This document shows positions 13,442-23,061 of a stretch of DNA of 64,000 bases, piece after piece. Made by a program: the position numbers and the translations under genes. The DNA is from Coffea arabica (Eukaryota > Streptophyta > Magnoliopsida > Gentianales > Rubiaceae). The DNA lies in contig NC_092317.1 in assembly GCF_036785885.1 (NCBI RefSeq), positions 1,304,501-1,368,500 of the forward strand. The letters run 5' to 3'. Each line of letters opens with the position of its first letter. Position 1 is the first letter of the stretch. The notes below the pieces were generated by a model. That model made no database searches, was not told the origin of the DNA, and worked only from the letters and a program-made list of their open reading frames with translations.

Positions 13442-13654
13442 GGAAACCCCACAGGGGCAAGCCAGTAGGGCCGCCTGACTACCCAGTTCCTCTAGACCCC
13501 AGTATAACTCCCCTGCGTGTCCCCATCGTTTGTCTTTTTACCGAAACGGCAAGACTTTTGCTTATTAACTTTATCCCAAAAGACACCTCAAAAGCCGGCA
13601 ACTCTTGAGGAGCTCCCAGGGACTAATAAACCCAAACCCAACCCCCCCAGAAAC

Positions 13655-13665
13655 CGATGTGGGAT
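13655..13665 (-). promoter_or_regulatory. USE-like snRNA promoter motif, copy 2
   Basis: The second 150-bp repeat has the same exact ATCCCACATCG on the minus strand, again with 24 nt to TTTATT (plus strand 13625-13630). The conserved motif and spacing in both copies may simply reflect the duplication. Confidence 0.4.
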
Positions 13666-13701
13666 AGAAACCCTACAGGGGCAATTAGTAGTGTAGTACT
13701 C

Positions 13702-14377
13702 GACCGACTAGTAGTTGTTCAGTTCCAACTTCAATTTGAAAGTTGTGAGGGACACTTTGAAGGCGTGGGACTGCTACTCTTTGTGGAATCCCCGCCTTTG
13801 GTATTGGGACTAATTAGGATTAAATTGGGTTGTTAATCATGGTTAACAAATAGTTTCACAAAATCTGGTCCTGTTTGATACCTCTATTTAATGCTGAAGA
13901 TTAATTTAGTCATAACTTTTTGAATTTAGTATATTTAGTGACATAAATGCATCATCACTTAATATACTATTAACCACTACTTAATTTGCGTAGACAACTT
14001 TTTGAATTTGGTATATTTAGTGACATAAATGCTTCACAGTTTAATATATTGAGCATTACTTAATTGGTGTACAAAATTTTAAGTGAAAAAAAAATTGCAT
14101 TGAAATCTTCTTGAATTGACTGCACACTCACAAAATATATATTTGTCCTCTTTTAATTCGATACTTAAACACATCCTAATCGACACACTCATTCTCTTTT
14201 AATTCGATACACGCATATTCAAACACATCTTAATTATTCATTATTTTCTTTTGCACATGCGCACCCTTTTCTTTACTTGTTTCTCTTTCTCAAAATACAC
14301 AAACCTAAGCAATTTATTTTTCAATTCAATGCTATAATTCAATTAGTTATCAAACAGATATATAATTTTATCAATTC
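13702..14377. other. AT-rich intergenic stretch
   Basis: Low-complexity AT-rich sequence with a loosely repeated phrase near 13918 and 14000 (TTTTTGAATTTRGTATATTTAGTGACATAAATGC-like). No gene or recognisable element beyond that partial duplication. Confidence 0.4.
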
Positions 14378-14399
14378 AGCAACTTTTTAGATTTTAAAC

Positions 14400-14666
14400 C
14401 ACTAGCCCAAAATCTGGTGGCCACTATCAAAATATTAAAGTTTAGTGGGGTGGAAGACAACCTTATCTCCCATCAATTGGCACGTTAAAAAGTGGTTTTG
14501 CTTAAAAAAATTTAGGCGGAAGCATAGTGCATCCATTTAATTCGGTGATAGTTTAATCCCCTTCGGATTATACTTGGGTGTCTTTATGTCCGTCATTCCC
14601 TTTGGTATAGGGTATATTAGGTTATACACAGTCATCGTCTCTGATAAAAAAAAAAAAAAAAAAAAA
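14400..14666 (+). mobile_element. Retroposon (SINE or 5'-truncated LINE) with A tail and target duplications
   Basis: A 267-bp insert ends in a run of about 22 A (14645-14667). It is bounded by a 22-bp direct repeat at 14378-14399 and 14667-14688 with two mismatches, both beginning AGCAACT. An A tail next to a long, variable target duplication is the mark of LINE-driven retroposition. I do not see clear polymerase III box A and B motifs, so a truncated LINE tail is as likely as a SINE. The two mismatches suggest moderate age. Confidence 0.65.
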
Positions 14667-14688
14667 AGCAACTGTTTAGATTTTAGAC

Positions 14689-15118
14689 TTTTGAGTTTAC
14701 CAAATCAATATCGGAAGGGAAGAGTTGGGAACGCCTATCATACGGTAACTGAAAAGGGTCAAGGTCAAGTCAATGACCCGTTATCGTAAATGGGAGGATA
14801 GGGAGCATATATATTCTGACAAACTGCGGTGCGGCCGGCGGGAGAAGAATTCCCGACTTTGCTGTTCAGAGCGTAATAACTCCAGTTGAATTTTACTAGT
14901 ACGAAAAGGGGAAAAAAAACTGATCTTGGAGTTCTTATATCTGCATAAAAGCTTCGTTTATGACCTTTAACTCCTGCAAAAATCGTTGGTGAAATATTTT
15001 AATTAGGAGTTGTCTGGAATTCTATTTTGAGCTAGGCTTGGTGCATTAGATTTTGAAGCTTCCCATTTAGGGTTTGTCACTGGGAAATTCCGAAAGGCAG
15101 TAGTGTATTTACTAGCAA
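14689..15118. other. Upstream region of the p38-related gene
   Basis: About 430 bp between the retroposon and the ATG at 15119. It should hold the promoter and 5' leader of the downstream gene. No strong TATA box or known motif stands out. Confidence 0.35.
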
Positions 15119-16860
15119 ATGAGGAGCAGAAATAAACCTAACAAAGCCTCCACGGTCGAACTCAGCACTTCTGATCCTAAGCAACAACTGTAAGGCTTCT
15201 TTTATTCGAAAACTGTACTAGTCGTAAATTTATTTGGTGCCAACTTTTATTGTGAATTTTAATTATTAATTTTCCTTTTTTTTTTCCAGCTGCTATGAAG
15301 GAGAAAGTCTCCTTCGTCTCCTTGAGTTGATTCGGAGGTGAGTCTTGTTGTACATACTATGCCCAAAGATTATATTGATCTGATAGGCTTTGATTACAGG
15401 GAAATAGAATCTGCAAGAAATTTGGATAGAGCATTGCCTGAAAAAGTTTGGCTCAAGGTTGGTTCTTTCCCTTTATTATTATTTTTTTTTAAAATTAACT
15501 TTCTGCTTTTCATACTAAATACTAGTACTTGCTAAAGAGTTAAGGCAGTGGAAAAGCTTAATCTAAAATTGTCCATGGTTTCATTGGTGTGGGCAGCAAC
15601 AATTTTCCGTAGGGGTCAATGATGTCACGCGTGTGCTTGAACGAATGCAATCTCTTTCTTCAGTGAAAAGCTCCCCTCAGGAGCAGTCTCTTCACGGCAG
15701 CCACAATATGAAGATGCCTTCGGTGCAACTCCAGGTTACTTTCTTCCATACCATTTTTCTCTCTATGTTCTTGACTTGTTACTCTGTGATATTATCACCA
15801 TTTACATTATTTGCGTGATTTTTTATTGCAATTGCTTATTGGTCCTATTGGTTTTCGGATGTTTCATGCTACGATTACTTGGACTAGGTTTCGGTGGTTT
15901 GTAAAGCATACACGTAATTACATAGAAAGCGTTGCTGTCTTCCCTTTTCCTTCAGAACACCAAATCTCTGTGACATGTACATGCAATTAGAGGTCAAATT
16001 TCTTTAAATATAATTGAAACCTGATTAATGACTAACTATGTCCCAAGTGATCAATACTTATAATATGGTATGATGTTTTCCAAACCTTCAATGCCTTTCT
16101 GAATTTCAGAGCTCAGGGCGAGATGTCTTTCTGTTGGAAAATCCTGTGATATGCTCTTGCATGATGTACTTCCAGACTACACTTTACTATTGTAGCTCTA
16201 AGAACTCTCAGGCTTCATCTGAATCCAATCTGTGGCTGACTAGAAGTCGTTAAAACACTGTATATTTGCCTCAAAAACATATGGAAATAAAATCATGAAA
16301 TCATAACATGTTGATGGATGTAGAAGACTATTAAGCTGACATTGTTAGTGTGGTAATACCGTTTAGACTCACATTTTGTTGATTTCTCTCAGCACCAAAA
16401 TTTTTTGATCCTGGATTTTGCATATCAGACAAGTTCTCGAGATAGCATTTGGTTTATAAGCTTGAAATTTTGTCAAGGAATGAATAACTTTGATGCTTGT
16501 TCCTCTCATCAGGCCATTCTTTTAGCATCAGATTGCAACCCACGGTGGCTGTCAAAGCATTTGCCGAACTTGGCCCATTCTAGAGGGGTACCAATCCTGT
16601 TTGTCAGGGATAAGAAAGGGGGATCTTTAAGATTAGGTGAACTGCTCAAGCTGAAAACTGCAATTGCTATTGGAATTAAGGTGCATTTCATATGACTTCT
16701 ATTTACTTGCACGTATCTCTCGTTTCACGGCATAGTTGTGAGCCAGAATGGCCTTTCACACCTCTCATTGTTGCACCTGAGACAGGCTAGAGGCAATGTC
16801 ATCAATCAATTTGTTGAGAAGCTCCTTGACAATGAAATCCAGGTGGCTGTAAGCACTTGA
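15119..16860 (+). CDS. L7Ae-type protein, RNase P p38-related
   Basis: Six exons: 15119-15189, 15290-15337, 15400-15457, 15597-15734, 16513-16680, 16786-16860. They give about 185 residues in one frame starting MRSRNKPNKASTVELS. The N-terminal part (CYEGESLLRLLELIRR) and the C-terminal L7Ae/L30e-like domain (ILLASDCNPRWLSKHLPNLA, then VPILFV, then LGELLKLKTAIAIGIK) match the plant family annotated as ribonuclease P subunit p38-related. L7Ae proteins bind kink-turn RNA; a part in tRNA 5' processing or a related RNP is inferred from the family name. The 3' end is the weak point. Read-through of the last exon ends in VAVST. Splicing at 16843 to a distant acceptor near 17557 would give another short tail. 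Confidence 0.72.
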
Positions 16861-17949
16861 ATCGATTGATCTGCCTCATGACTGGAAATCAACCTTATCA
16901 TCAAGAATTATGCTGGACGCACAACTAGCATCCATCCTTCCATAGACTAACAAATAGTTCGCTTGTAAAGTTTTGATAGGTTCACCAAATGAGTTGCAGC
17001 CCACGGGAATGAGAAATGATGATGTTAGGAATTTTGCAGTTGGGATCCTAAGTGCTACTATTCCATGTCAAATACAGTGTTAATCCCACCTATCATGTGA
17101 GGCCAGTGAGGGTAGAAAAAATTTAAATAAACAGCATATAACAAGTTAAATAAACAGGACACTTAATATAAATATAAGTGGCACTAAGGATTTTATGTGG
17201 GAATTTTGTATGCCATAAATTTTGGTAGTAGTTTATTCACGGTTTAGGTGTGAAACAGGTTTTGGTAACGTACCAAGTAAATCTTGAATTGGTGGCTTTA
17301 AGAATTTATTAGCATGATCGGCGTTTATGTTTATGGATCAAATTGGACTGGCTGGTTGGAGCTGAGCTTGTAACCAGCTCATGCATCCTAAATTGAAGTT
17401 AACGCTCACAGTTGGCATATTGTCATATTATTGTTTGTAAAGCTTCAACATCATGGAAGTCTTCCAAGTCTCAATTAATACCAACTACTACCATTTTGTC
17501 ACATGTTGACCAATTCCCAACTCATCTTTTTGTTCTCCCTCAAAAATTTTCGGCAGAAAGCAGCTTGCCCCGGTGAAATTGCACTGGGTGACTAAAATAT
17601 CAAAGGATGCGGCCGCAAATGGCCAAATACACTTTGCTAACTACATGGTATTAACTCGAGAATGAGATATAACTTGTGTTTTTCATCTTTGTTTGAACTA
17701 AATAATCTGAACTTTTTAACTTCCTCGTCCTTCGCCACACTGATACATTTGTTCAGAGATAGCAATCTCATTCTTGACAGCAGACTCTTGTTAACATACA
17801 AATACACGCTATCAAAACACCAGTTAGTTGGCTTGCTGAACAAACTGCTGGTGTGCGCTACCACTCTTTACGCCCCCAGGCAAAAATAAATCAATCAATC
17901 AATAAATCAGAATTTAATATATTTTTTTTCCATGAAAACTTGAAAACTT
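16861..17949. other. Intergenic region, converging gene ends
   Basis: Lies between the 3' end of the p38-related gene (+) and the 3' end of the proline-rich gene (-). A short GC-richer patch at 17557-17650 follows a good acceptor and could be a last exon of the upstream gene, but this is not secure. Nothing else is recognised. Confidence 0.35.
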
Positions 17950-18750
17950 TCAAATATCAGTTGGGCCTGAACCTGGGCCGAGGTTAGAAAAGCCCACTCC
18001 GTGTCTTTTGTTCATGGAATCTATCTTCTCAAGCTTCAACCCGGCCCGAAATCTGCTGATGAAGCTCTCAGCTTTTGAATCCACGTCCGGGCTCGGACAG
18101 AACAATGGTGACGCCGCGAAGGGCGTCATATCACCTCCGTCAGCAGCAGCTGTGGGCGTGCCATCCGATTCCACGTCATCAAGATCCGGAGACCCACTCC
18201 GTGAGCTCAGGTTGCTATTTACCCGCACATAGTCACCTTGAAGTACAAACTTCCACGCCGGAGATTTGAAGAACGGCGGAGGAGGCGGCGGGGGAGGTAT
18301 GGGAACTAGTGGAGATTCTCCGCCACTATTTGAATTACCTTCCTCACTGTCAAAGCTTCTCACTTTCACTGGTTGCAGAGCTTTTTGCGTGGGCTGGTGT
18401 CTGGAAGGAAGCTGCGGAATGGGAACTGAAATGACTGTATGTGTTGTCTTTCCTTTGGATTTCTTCGATGCGAACAAATTCTGCAAGACGGAGGGTGGCG
18501 GCGGCGGCGGAGGAGGAGGAGGAGGAGATTGTGGTGGTAGTTGAAGATGGAGAGGTGGCATTTGAGGCTCGTTAAGCAAAGCATCAAAGTTTTCAACACT
18601 TTTTTGCCTCTGCCTTTTCTTCTTCTTCTTATGGTAAAGAGAATTCAAGAAATCCTTGGTTGCATTTCCCCCAGTTCTTTTCTTCTCACTTTTGCCACTC
18701 TTTTGATCCACAAATTGCGGCAGCGGCGGCGGCGGTGGAGGAGGAGGAGG
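17950..18750 (-). CDS. Proline-rich DUF761-type protein, 3' part of a gene split by a retrotransposon
   Basis: This is the C-terminal portion of the gene whose start lies at 31859. It encodes a run of prolines, then a basic lysine-rich stretch, further polyproline blocks, and a C-terminal motif FISRFRAGLKLEKIDSMNK. That motif is typical of the plant DUF761 or 'hydroxyproline-rich glycoprotein family' proteins. The stop is at 17950-17952. The frame is continuous with the other half across the target-site duplication, so before the insertion the host exon encoded about 603 residues. In this allele the 12-kb insert separates the DUF761 end from its promoter and start codon. The function of the family is unknown; a membrane-anchored structural or signalling role is only a guess. 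Confidence 0.75.
   Translation of the reverse strand, partial: PPPPPPPPPLPQFVDQKSGKSEKKRTGGNATKDFLNSLYHKKKKKRQRQKSVENFDALLNEPQMPPLHLQLPPQSPPPPPPPPPPPSVLQNLFASKKSKGKTTHTVISVPIPQLPSRHQPTQKALQPVKVRSFDSEEGNSNSGGESPLVPIPPPPPPPPFFKSPAWKFVLQGDYVRVNSNLSSRSGSPDLDDVESDGTPTAAADGGDMTPFAASPLFCPSPDVDSKAESFISRFRAGLKLEKIDSMNKRHGVGFSNLGPGSGPTDI
18746..18750. repeat. Target-site duplication, left copy
   Basis: GGAGG directly before the TGTGAGG start of the left LTR, matched by GGAGG directly after the ACA end of the right LTR at 30904-30908. Five bases is the normal Ty3/gypsy duplication length. The target is a (GGA)n proline-coding microsatellite, so slippage could hide a base, but both junctions agree. Confidence 0.85.
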
Positions 18751-21700
18751 TGTGAGGACCCGCAAATTTCCTACTTTTTTCCTCAAAAATGCCTTTTATT
18801 TGAAAATTATTATTTATTAAGGCCCCCTACCTCATTATATCACACTAAGTGTAAATAAACCTAGAAAATAAGGTTTTACGCTTTGGTTTCAAGTTTTGAG
18901 CAAAATTAGGGTTTTTGCGATTTTTTCCGCCGGATGAATTTTCGGTACTGGCCAAGGATCAATTTGATGATTAAAAGTGACTCTTAAGTGAGAAATAATA
19001 TGTGAGTAGTAGCAATGATATAAGGTTAGTGAATGGGAAGTAAAAACCCTAGTACGTGAGTTTTTAAGAAACGGCGCGAACCGGCGGGTCCCGCGCATTA
19101 CCGATTGAACGCACCACTTGACCACCATTTTTCTTACCCAACAAGTTTGTTGACTTTTGCACATAATATCTTCTCTCTTGGCAGCATGTTGACCGAAAAT
19201 TGGTGGCTAAGAAAGGCAAGAAAGAAAGAGAAAAAGAAAGGGTGGTGGTGGTGACAAGTGTCACCACCTCATGGCTTCTTACCCAAGACCATTACCAACC
19301 ATATAACCTTAACACTTAGCCAATTCTTCCTCATTTCTGCTGGAGCTGGCCGAGAGCATCAAGGAGGAAAAACTCCAAGGGAAATCTTTCATTTCATCTC
19401 CAAATCCAACAAATAAGTGAGGAATCGAGCGAAGTAAACCGATTAAACTTGCTTTCTAGTGACTAGCTAGTGAGTGGTGGTGTGATTCTTGAAGGGGAGA
19501 GCTTGTGCTACTCTTGGTGACTTTTATTCAAGGTAAGAGAGTTTATCTCTCCAAGTTTTACATCTAATCTTGTTAAATTAAGTTTAGTAGGTGATTATAG
19601 TGGTGAGATTATGGATGATTAGCATGATTTAGAGGTTTTCCCCAATTTATTTGATGAACTAGGGTTTCTGATTTTCTGCTCAATGTGATGTATGATGCAT
19701 GAATGTTGTAATTAAGGTTATATAAGGTTGTTTAGTGGTGAATAGAACCAGAAATTTGAGGAATTTACACTTAGAGCTAAAAATTCCAGATTTCTGGAAA
19801 ATTGCCCAAGCATTCTGTCCGAAATTGTACCTATATGTTAGAGGCCGAATTGGCCTTTGGTCAAAGAAGGAAAGTTGTAGAGAATGGTGTTTTATAGGTG
19901 CCTATAAAATTTCAGCTCAATCGGAGCAACGCAGAACGTGAAAAGTCCAAAATACCCCTACTGTTTTAAGAATTCCCCAGCAGTCCGTTTCTTCAGTTCA
20001 GTCCAGTTTATCACGATTTTTGACTAGGATCCCTTCTGATTTAGCTCTGGGCCAAAACATAAAAGTTGTAGTGCTCTGAAGTAGCTTTAAAACGCCTCAA
20101 AGAAAACCTGATTCGGACTTGTGTACACTGAGTTAGGTTCATTACAGTGTTCTGCGTTTAAACAACCGACGAACTGGTTTCTGGTTTAGTAATCTGAGAT
20201 TTTGACTAAGTTACATTAGGAACTGGACTACGTGACCTTCATGAATGTTGTAGCTCTGTGTCTTAGCTTCGAAACGGCGTAGGTTTCGTTTTAATCTGAT
20301 AAGCGTAGCCTCGGGTATGGTATTACCGCATTTGTACGTCAAATCTGTCTTGAACTAAATTGCGTTTCTGCACTTGTACTTGATGCGATTCTTGTTGTTA
20401 TGATATTGTGAGCCTATGGAACGGCTCTTGACATAAATTGCTTGTTTGTATGATGTTGGGATGTTGTTGAAGAAAAATAATGAAGCCTAAATGGCTGGAA
20501 ATTAGGTAAACACAAAGGGCATGCTGCCCAAATTTTTACTCGAGGTCTAGAAAACTATCTTTGCGACTTGAGTGAAGGTTAAGTGATTATCACTTGAACT
20601 ATCGAGGACCTTTGCCACTTGTTTAGGACTTGGCCGAACTTGTACCCTTAGGAAAATGATATGAATCACTACGAAACCGTTTTACTTGCACTTTTGACTC
20701 AAGAGTCATATTCAAGCAAAAATGTTATCAAATTTTCCAGTTTAAAGAGCGAGCAACTATTTCACGACTCTTCTCAAGTGAATTTCAATTTCTTGATTCT
20801 TATCGAACGAAACGCTTAAGTTTTGAACCTTGGTTGATTTCAAAGTTCTCAAGTAAAGTTTTATCGCAGATTTGGACTCCCAACCCGGAGTACCACCTCG
20901 ACGCGAAAACTAGAAGCACTATTGTGGTGAGTGCTTCCAAATATCCGATTGTACTTGATATGTGTACTCCCTACTTGACTTGTGTGATTACATGACAATG
21001 AATGAAAAGGCAAGGGTGTACTTTATCGCACTTGCCCTAATATGACCTGTTCTTGCTATTGATCATACTTGACTTGTTGTACATGTACTTGAATTGTATC
21101 TTGCCTGGAATTCCAGAAACCCTGTGGCTAGTTAATCGAGTCGAGCCGGCAAGGGCCTGGTCGATTAGATAACAAACCCTGGGTCACTTGTAATGTCGAG
21201 TGGAGTGTTATCTCCTCGACTAACGGTATACTCGAGTATTACCACCCATGTTTATATGGCGTGCGGGCCCGGAATAGGGGGTGAATCGGTGGACGGAAAT
21301 TGGCGTGTAGTGGAGTTTATTTGGACTTGAAATTACTTGAAAGTTGACGGAGTGTCAACTACCACTTGACCAAGCTGGAATGGAGCCGTAACATGAATAC
21401 CGTATCCTTATATGTGAATGTGCATCTAATACTACTTGACTAGCTGAAGTACTATTTCCTTGATTTGACTTGTTTGCTCGTCATTTCACTTTTATTTTGC
21501 TATAACTTGGTTGTTGCCCAATTTGATATTTGGGAACTTCACTGAGCTTTGGCTCACCCCGTTAGTTTGTTTTCCTTACAGGGGTACGAGTAACGCGAGA
21601 GACTTGATAAAGACTAGTGTAGCCTTTTGTTTTGACTTTTGAATTTTGGTTTTGTACTCGCGCTATTCCCCGAACGAAACATGTTGTACTTGGATTGTAT

Positions 21701-21903
21701 ACGTTTTGGTACTAGTTGGTGTATTAAGACTTTGTACCTGATTCCTATCGATGTAAACTATAAGTTTGAATCGTGAATATTATTTATGGTGCATGGTTGT
21801 GTATATATGATTCGATTGAGATAGTGAGTGAGTCCTGGCGAGAGCTGGGCAGGCGGTCCGCCGAACCCTTTGGTACGCCTTAGGGAGAGGTGGGGTCGTC
21901 ACA
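18751..21903 (+). repeat. 5' LTR
   Basis: 3,153 bp, starting TGTGAGGACC and ending GGGGTCGTCACA, with TG...CA ends. It is nearly identical to the copy at 27751-30903. Short open frames inside it are not supported as genes. Confidence 0.95.
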
Positions 21904-21905
21904 GG

Positions 21906-21918
21906 TGGTATCAGAGCC
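21906..21918 (+). other. Primer binding site of the retrotransposon
   Basis: TGGTATCAGAGCC lies two bases after the 5' LTR. It is complementary to the 3' end of plant initiator methionine tRNA, the usual primer of Ty3/gypsy elements. Confidence 0.9.
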
Positions 21919-22068
21919 TAGGTTTGAATTGATCGGGATAGTTTGAGTGCTTGACTTGATAGGCTAGGGTTTTATTATCGGCTAGGGTTTTATTATTGCG
22001 TTTAGCCTTAGCCTTGTTTTGCGCTTGATGTGTACTTACCTTTGCAATGTTATTTGCAAACTTAGGTG

Positions 22069-22767
22069 ATGGCAGACACTGACTCTTCTGGGGGTGCTGG
22101 ACCGTCCCAGCCTGCACCTATTGACATACCGACCGAGATACCTACTGAGGTGCCTGAGGTGCCTGAGGTGCCTACTGACGCACCTACTGACGCTTCCGTG
22201 GTCGAGCCATATCTAGTGGGCCCTGTATGTCGCGTGATCACATACCAGGAGGTTCCCGGCGGGCCAGTGCAGCGGTGGTCCCCAGCGCGCAAGATCCGGC
22301 GCTGCGATTGCTGGAAGACCTACTCTTACCCTGACCGAGTAGTGCTTGCTATAGATGACGATCGGAGACGATTGGGTAGCACCAATCGTAGGTGCTTTGC
22401 GGAGATAGAGCGTCTCCAGGCTACTCTCCGAGATCAGGGAGCTCGGATACGCGAGTTGGAGGCCGCAGTTCTGGCGGAGCAGCAGCAGTCTGATGCTTAC
22501 CGTGATCAGGCTCATGCGGTGACTGGACGTTTGATGCACATAGTTGGACACATACGAGACCGGACCGACCACATCCTGACTGAGTGCGAGGCACTTGTAG
22601 AGGATGTGATGCAGGACTTGGCCGAGGAGGGCCAAGCCCCTGTAGCTCCTGCCGCTCCCGGTGGCCCTGAGGAGGATCCAGAGGAGGATCCTGAGGAGGA
22701 CATGGAGGAGGAGCCGAGCGCGTCCTCGGAGTCAGTTGGGTCGGCGTCTAGCCAGACCACTTGTTAG
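22069..22767 (+). CDS. Extra reading frame of the retrotransposon, upstream of gag
   Basis: 232 residues starting MADTDSSGGAGPS; the ATG at 22069 is preferred. It has an N-terminal Pro/Thr/Val-rich part, a basic WSPARKIRRCDCWK segment, a likely coiled coil (about residues 105-145) and a strongly acidic tail with repeated EEDP. I recognise no known domain. It lies between the primer binding site and gag, where some plant gypsy elements carry an accessory frame. It could be structural or a recruited fragment; function unknown. Confidence 0.6.
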   Translation: MADTDSSGGAGPSQPAPIDIPTEIPTEVPEVPEVPTDAPTDASVVEPYLVGPVCRVITYQEVPGGPVQRWSPARKIRRCDCWKTYSYPDRVVLAIDDDRRRLGSTNRRCFAEIERLQATLRDQGARIRELEAAVLAEQQQSDAYRDQAHAVTGRLMHIVGHIRDRTDHILTECEALVEDVMQDLAEEGQAPVAPAAPGGPEEDPEEDPEEDMEEEPSASSESVGSASSQTTC

Positions 22768-23061
22768 GATCGGGGTTTTAGGAGGTTTTGTGGGCTAGTT
22801 AGGAACATAGTGGGACGACATGTCTTCTTTTGTTTTTGTTTTAGACGTGTCCTGGTGGATGTAAATATCTTTTGTTCTATGTTCCTCGGCTGTTATAGCC
22901 TTTGACTACGTGACTTGTTGGCCTGTATATACGACTTGTTTGATATGTAAATAAAGTGCTTGTTTCTTACGTGTTTATTTGCCTCTAGTTATGTTGTTGC
23001 AACGCGATATATGAGTCGTACCTTACCCCGTTTATATGTTCTAGTTGGTTGACTCTCAAAC

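Larger units (their letters stand above)
13294..13701. mobile_element. Retroposon-like composite: two 150-bp direct repeats inside a 17-bp target duplication
   Basis: A 17-bp direct repeat (TTAGTAGTGTAGTACTC) at 13294-13310 and 13685-13701 flanks a 374-bp insert. The insert is repeat A (13311-13460), a 74-bp spacer (13461-13534) and repeat A' (13535-13684). A and A' are each 150 bp and differ at only about ten positions. Both begin with five T on the + strand, which would be a short A tail on the minus strand. The long target duplication suggests LINE-type retroposition of a dimer on the minus strand. A miniature terminal-repeat element is an alternative, though the repeat ends are not the usual TG/CA. 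The insert holds the two snRNA-type promoter motifs listed separately. Confidence 0.5.

Noticed and set aside
17557-17650. Possible formin-like or last-exon fragment
   Set aside because: A good acceptor and a short open stretch exist, but the residues match no family convincingly; it is kept only as an alternative end for the p38-related gene.
18266-18544. A Gly-rich frame on the + strand
   Set aside because: It is the complement of the proline-rich host exon.
22213-22635. Antisense frame inside the retrotransposon
   Set aside because: It mirrors the acidic accessory frame and shows no motif of its own.
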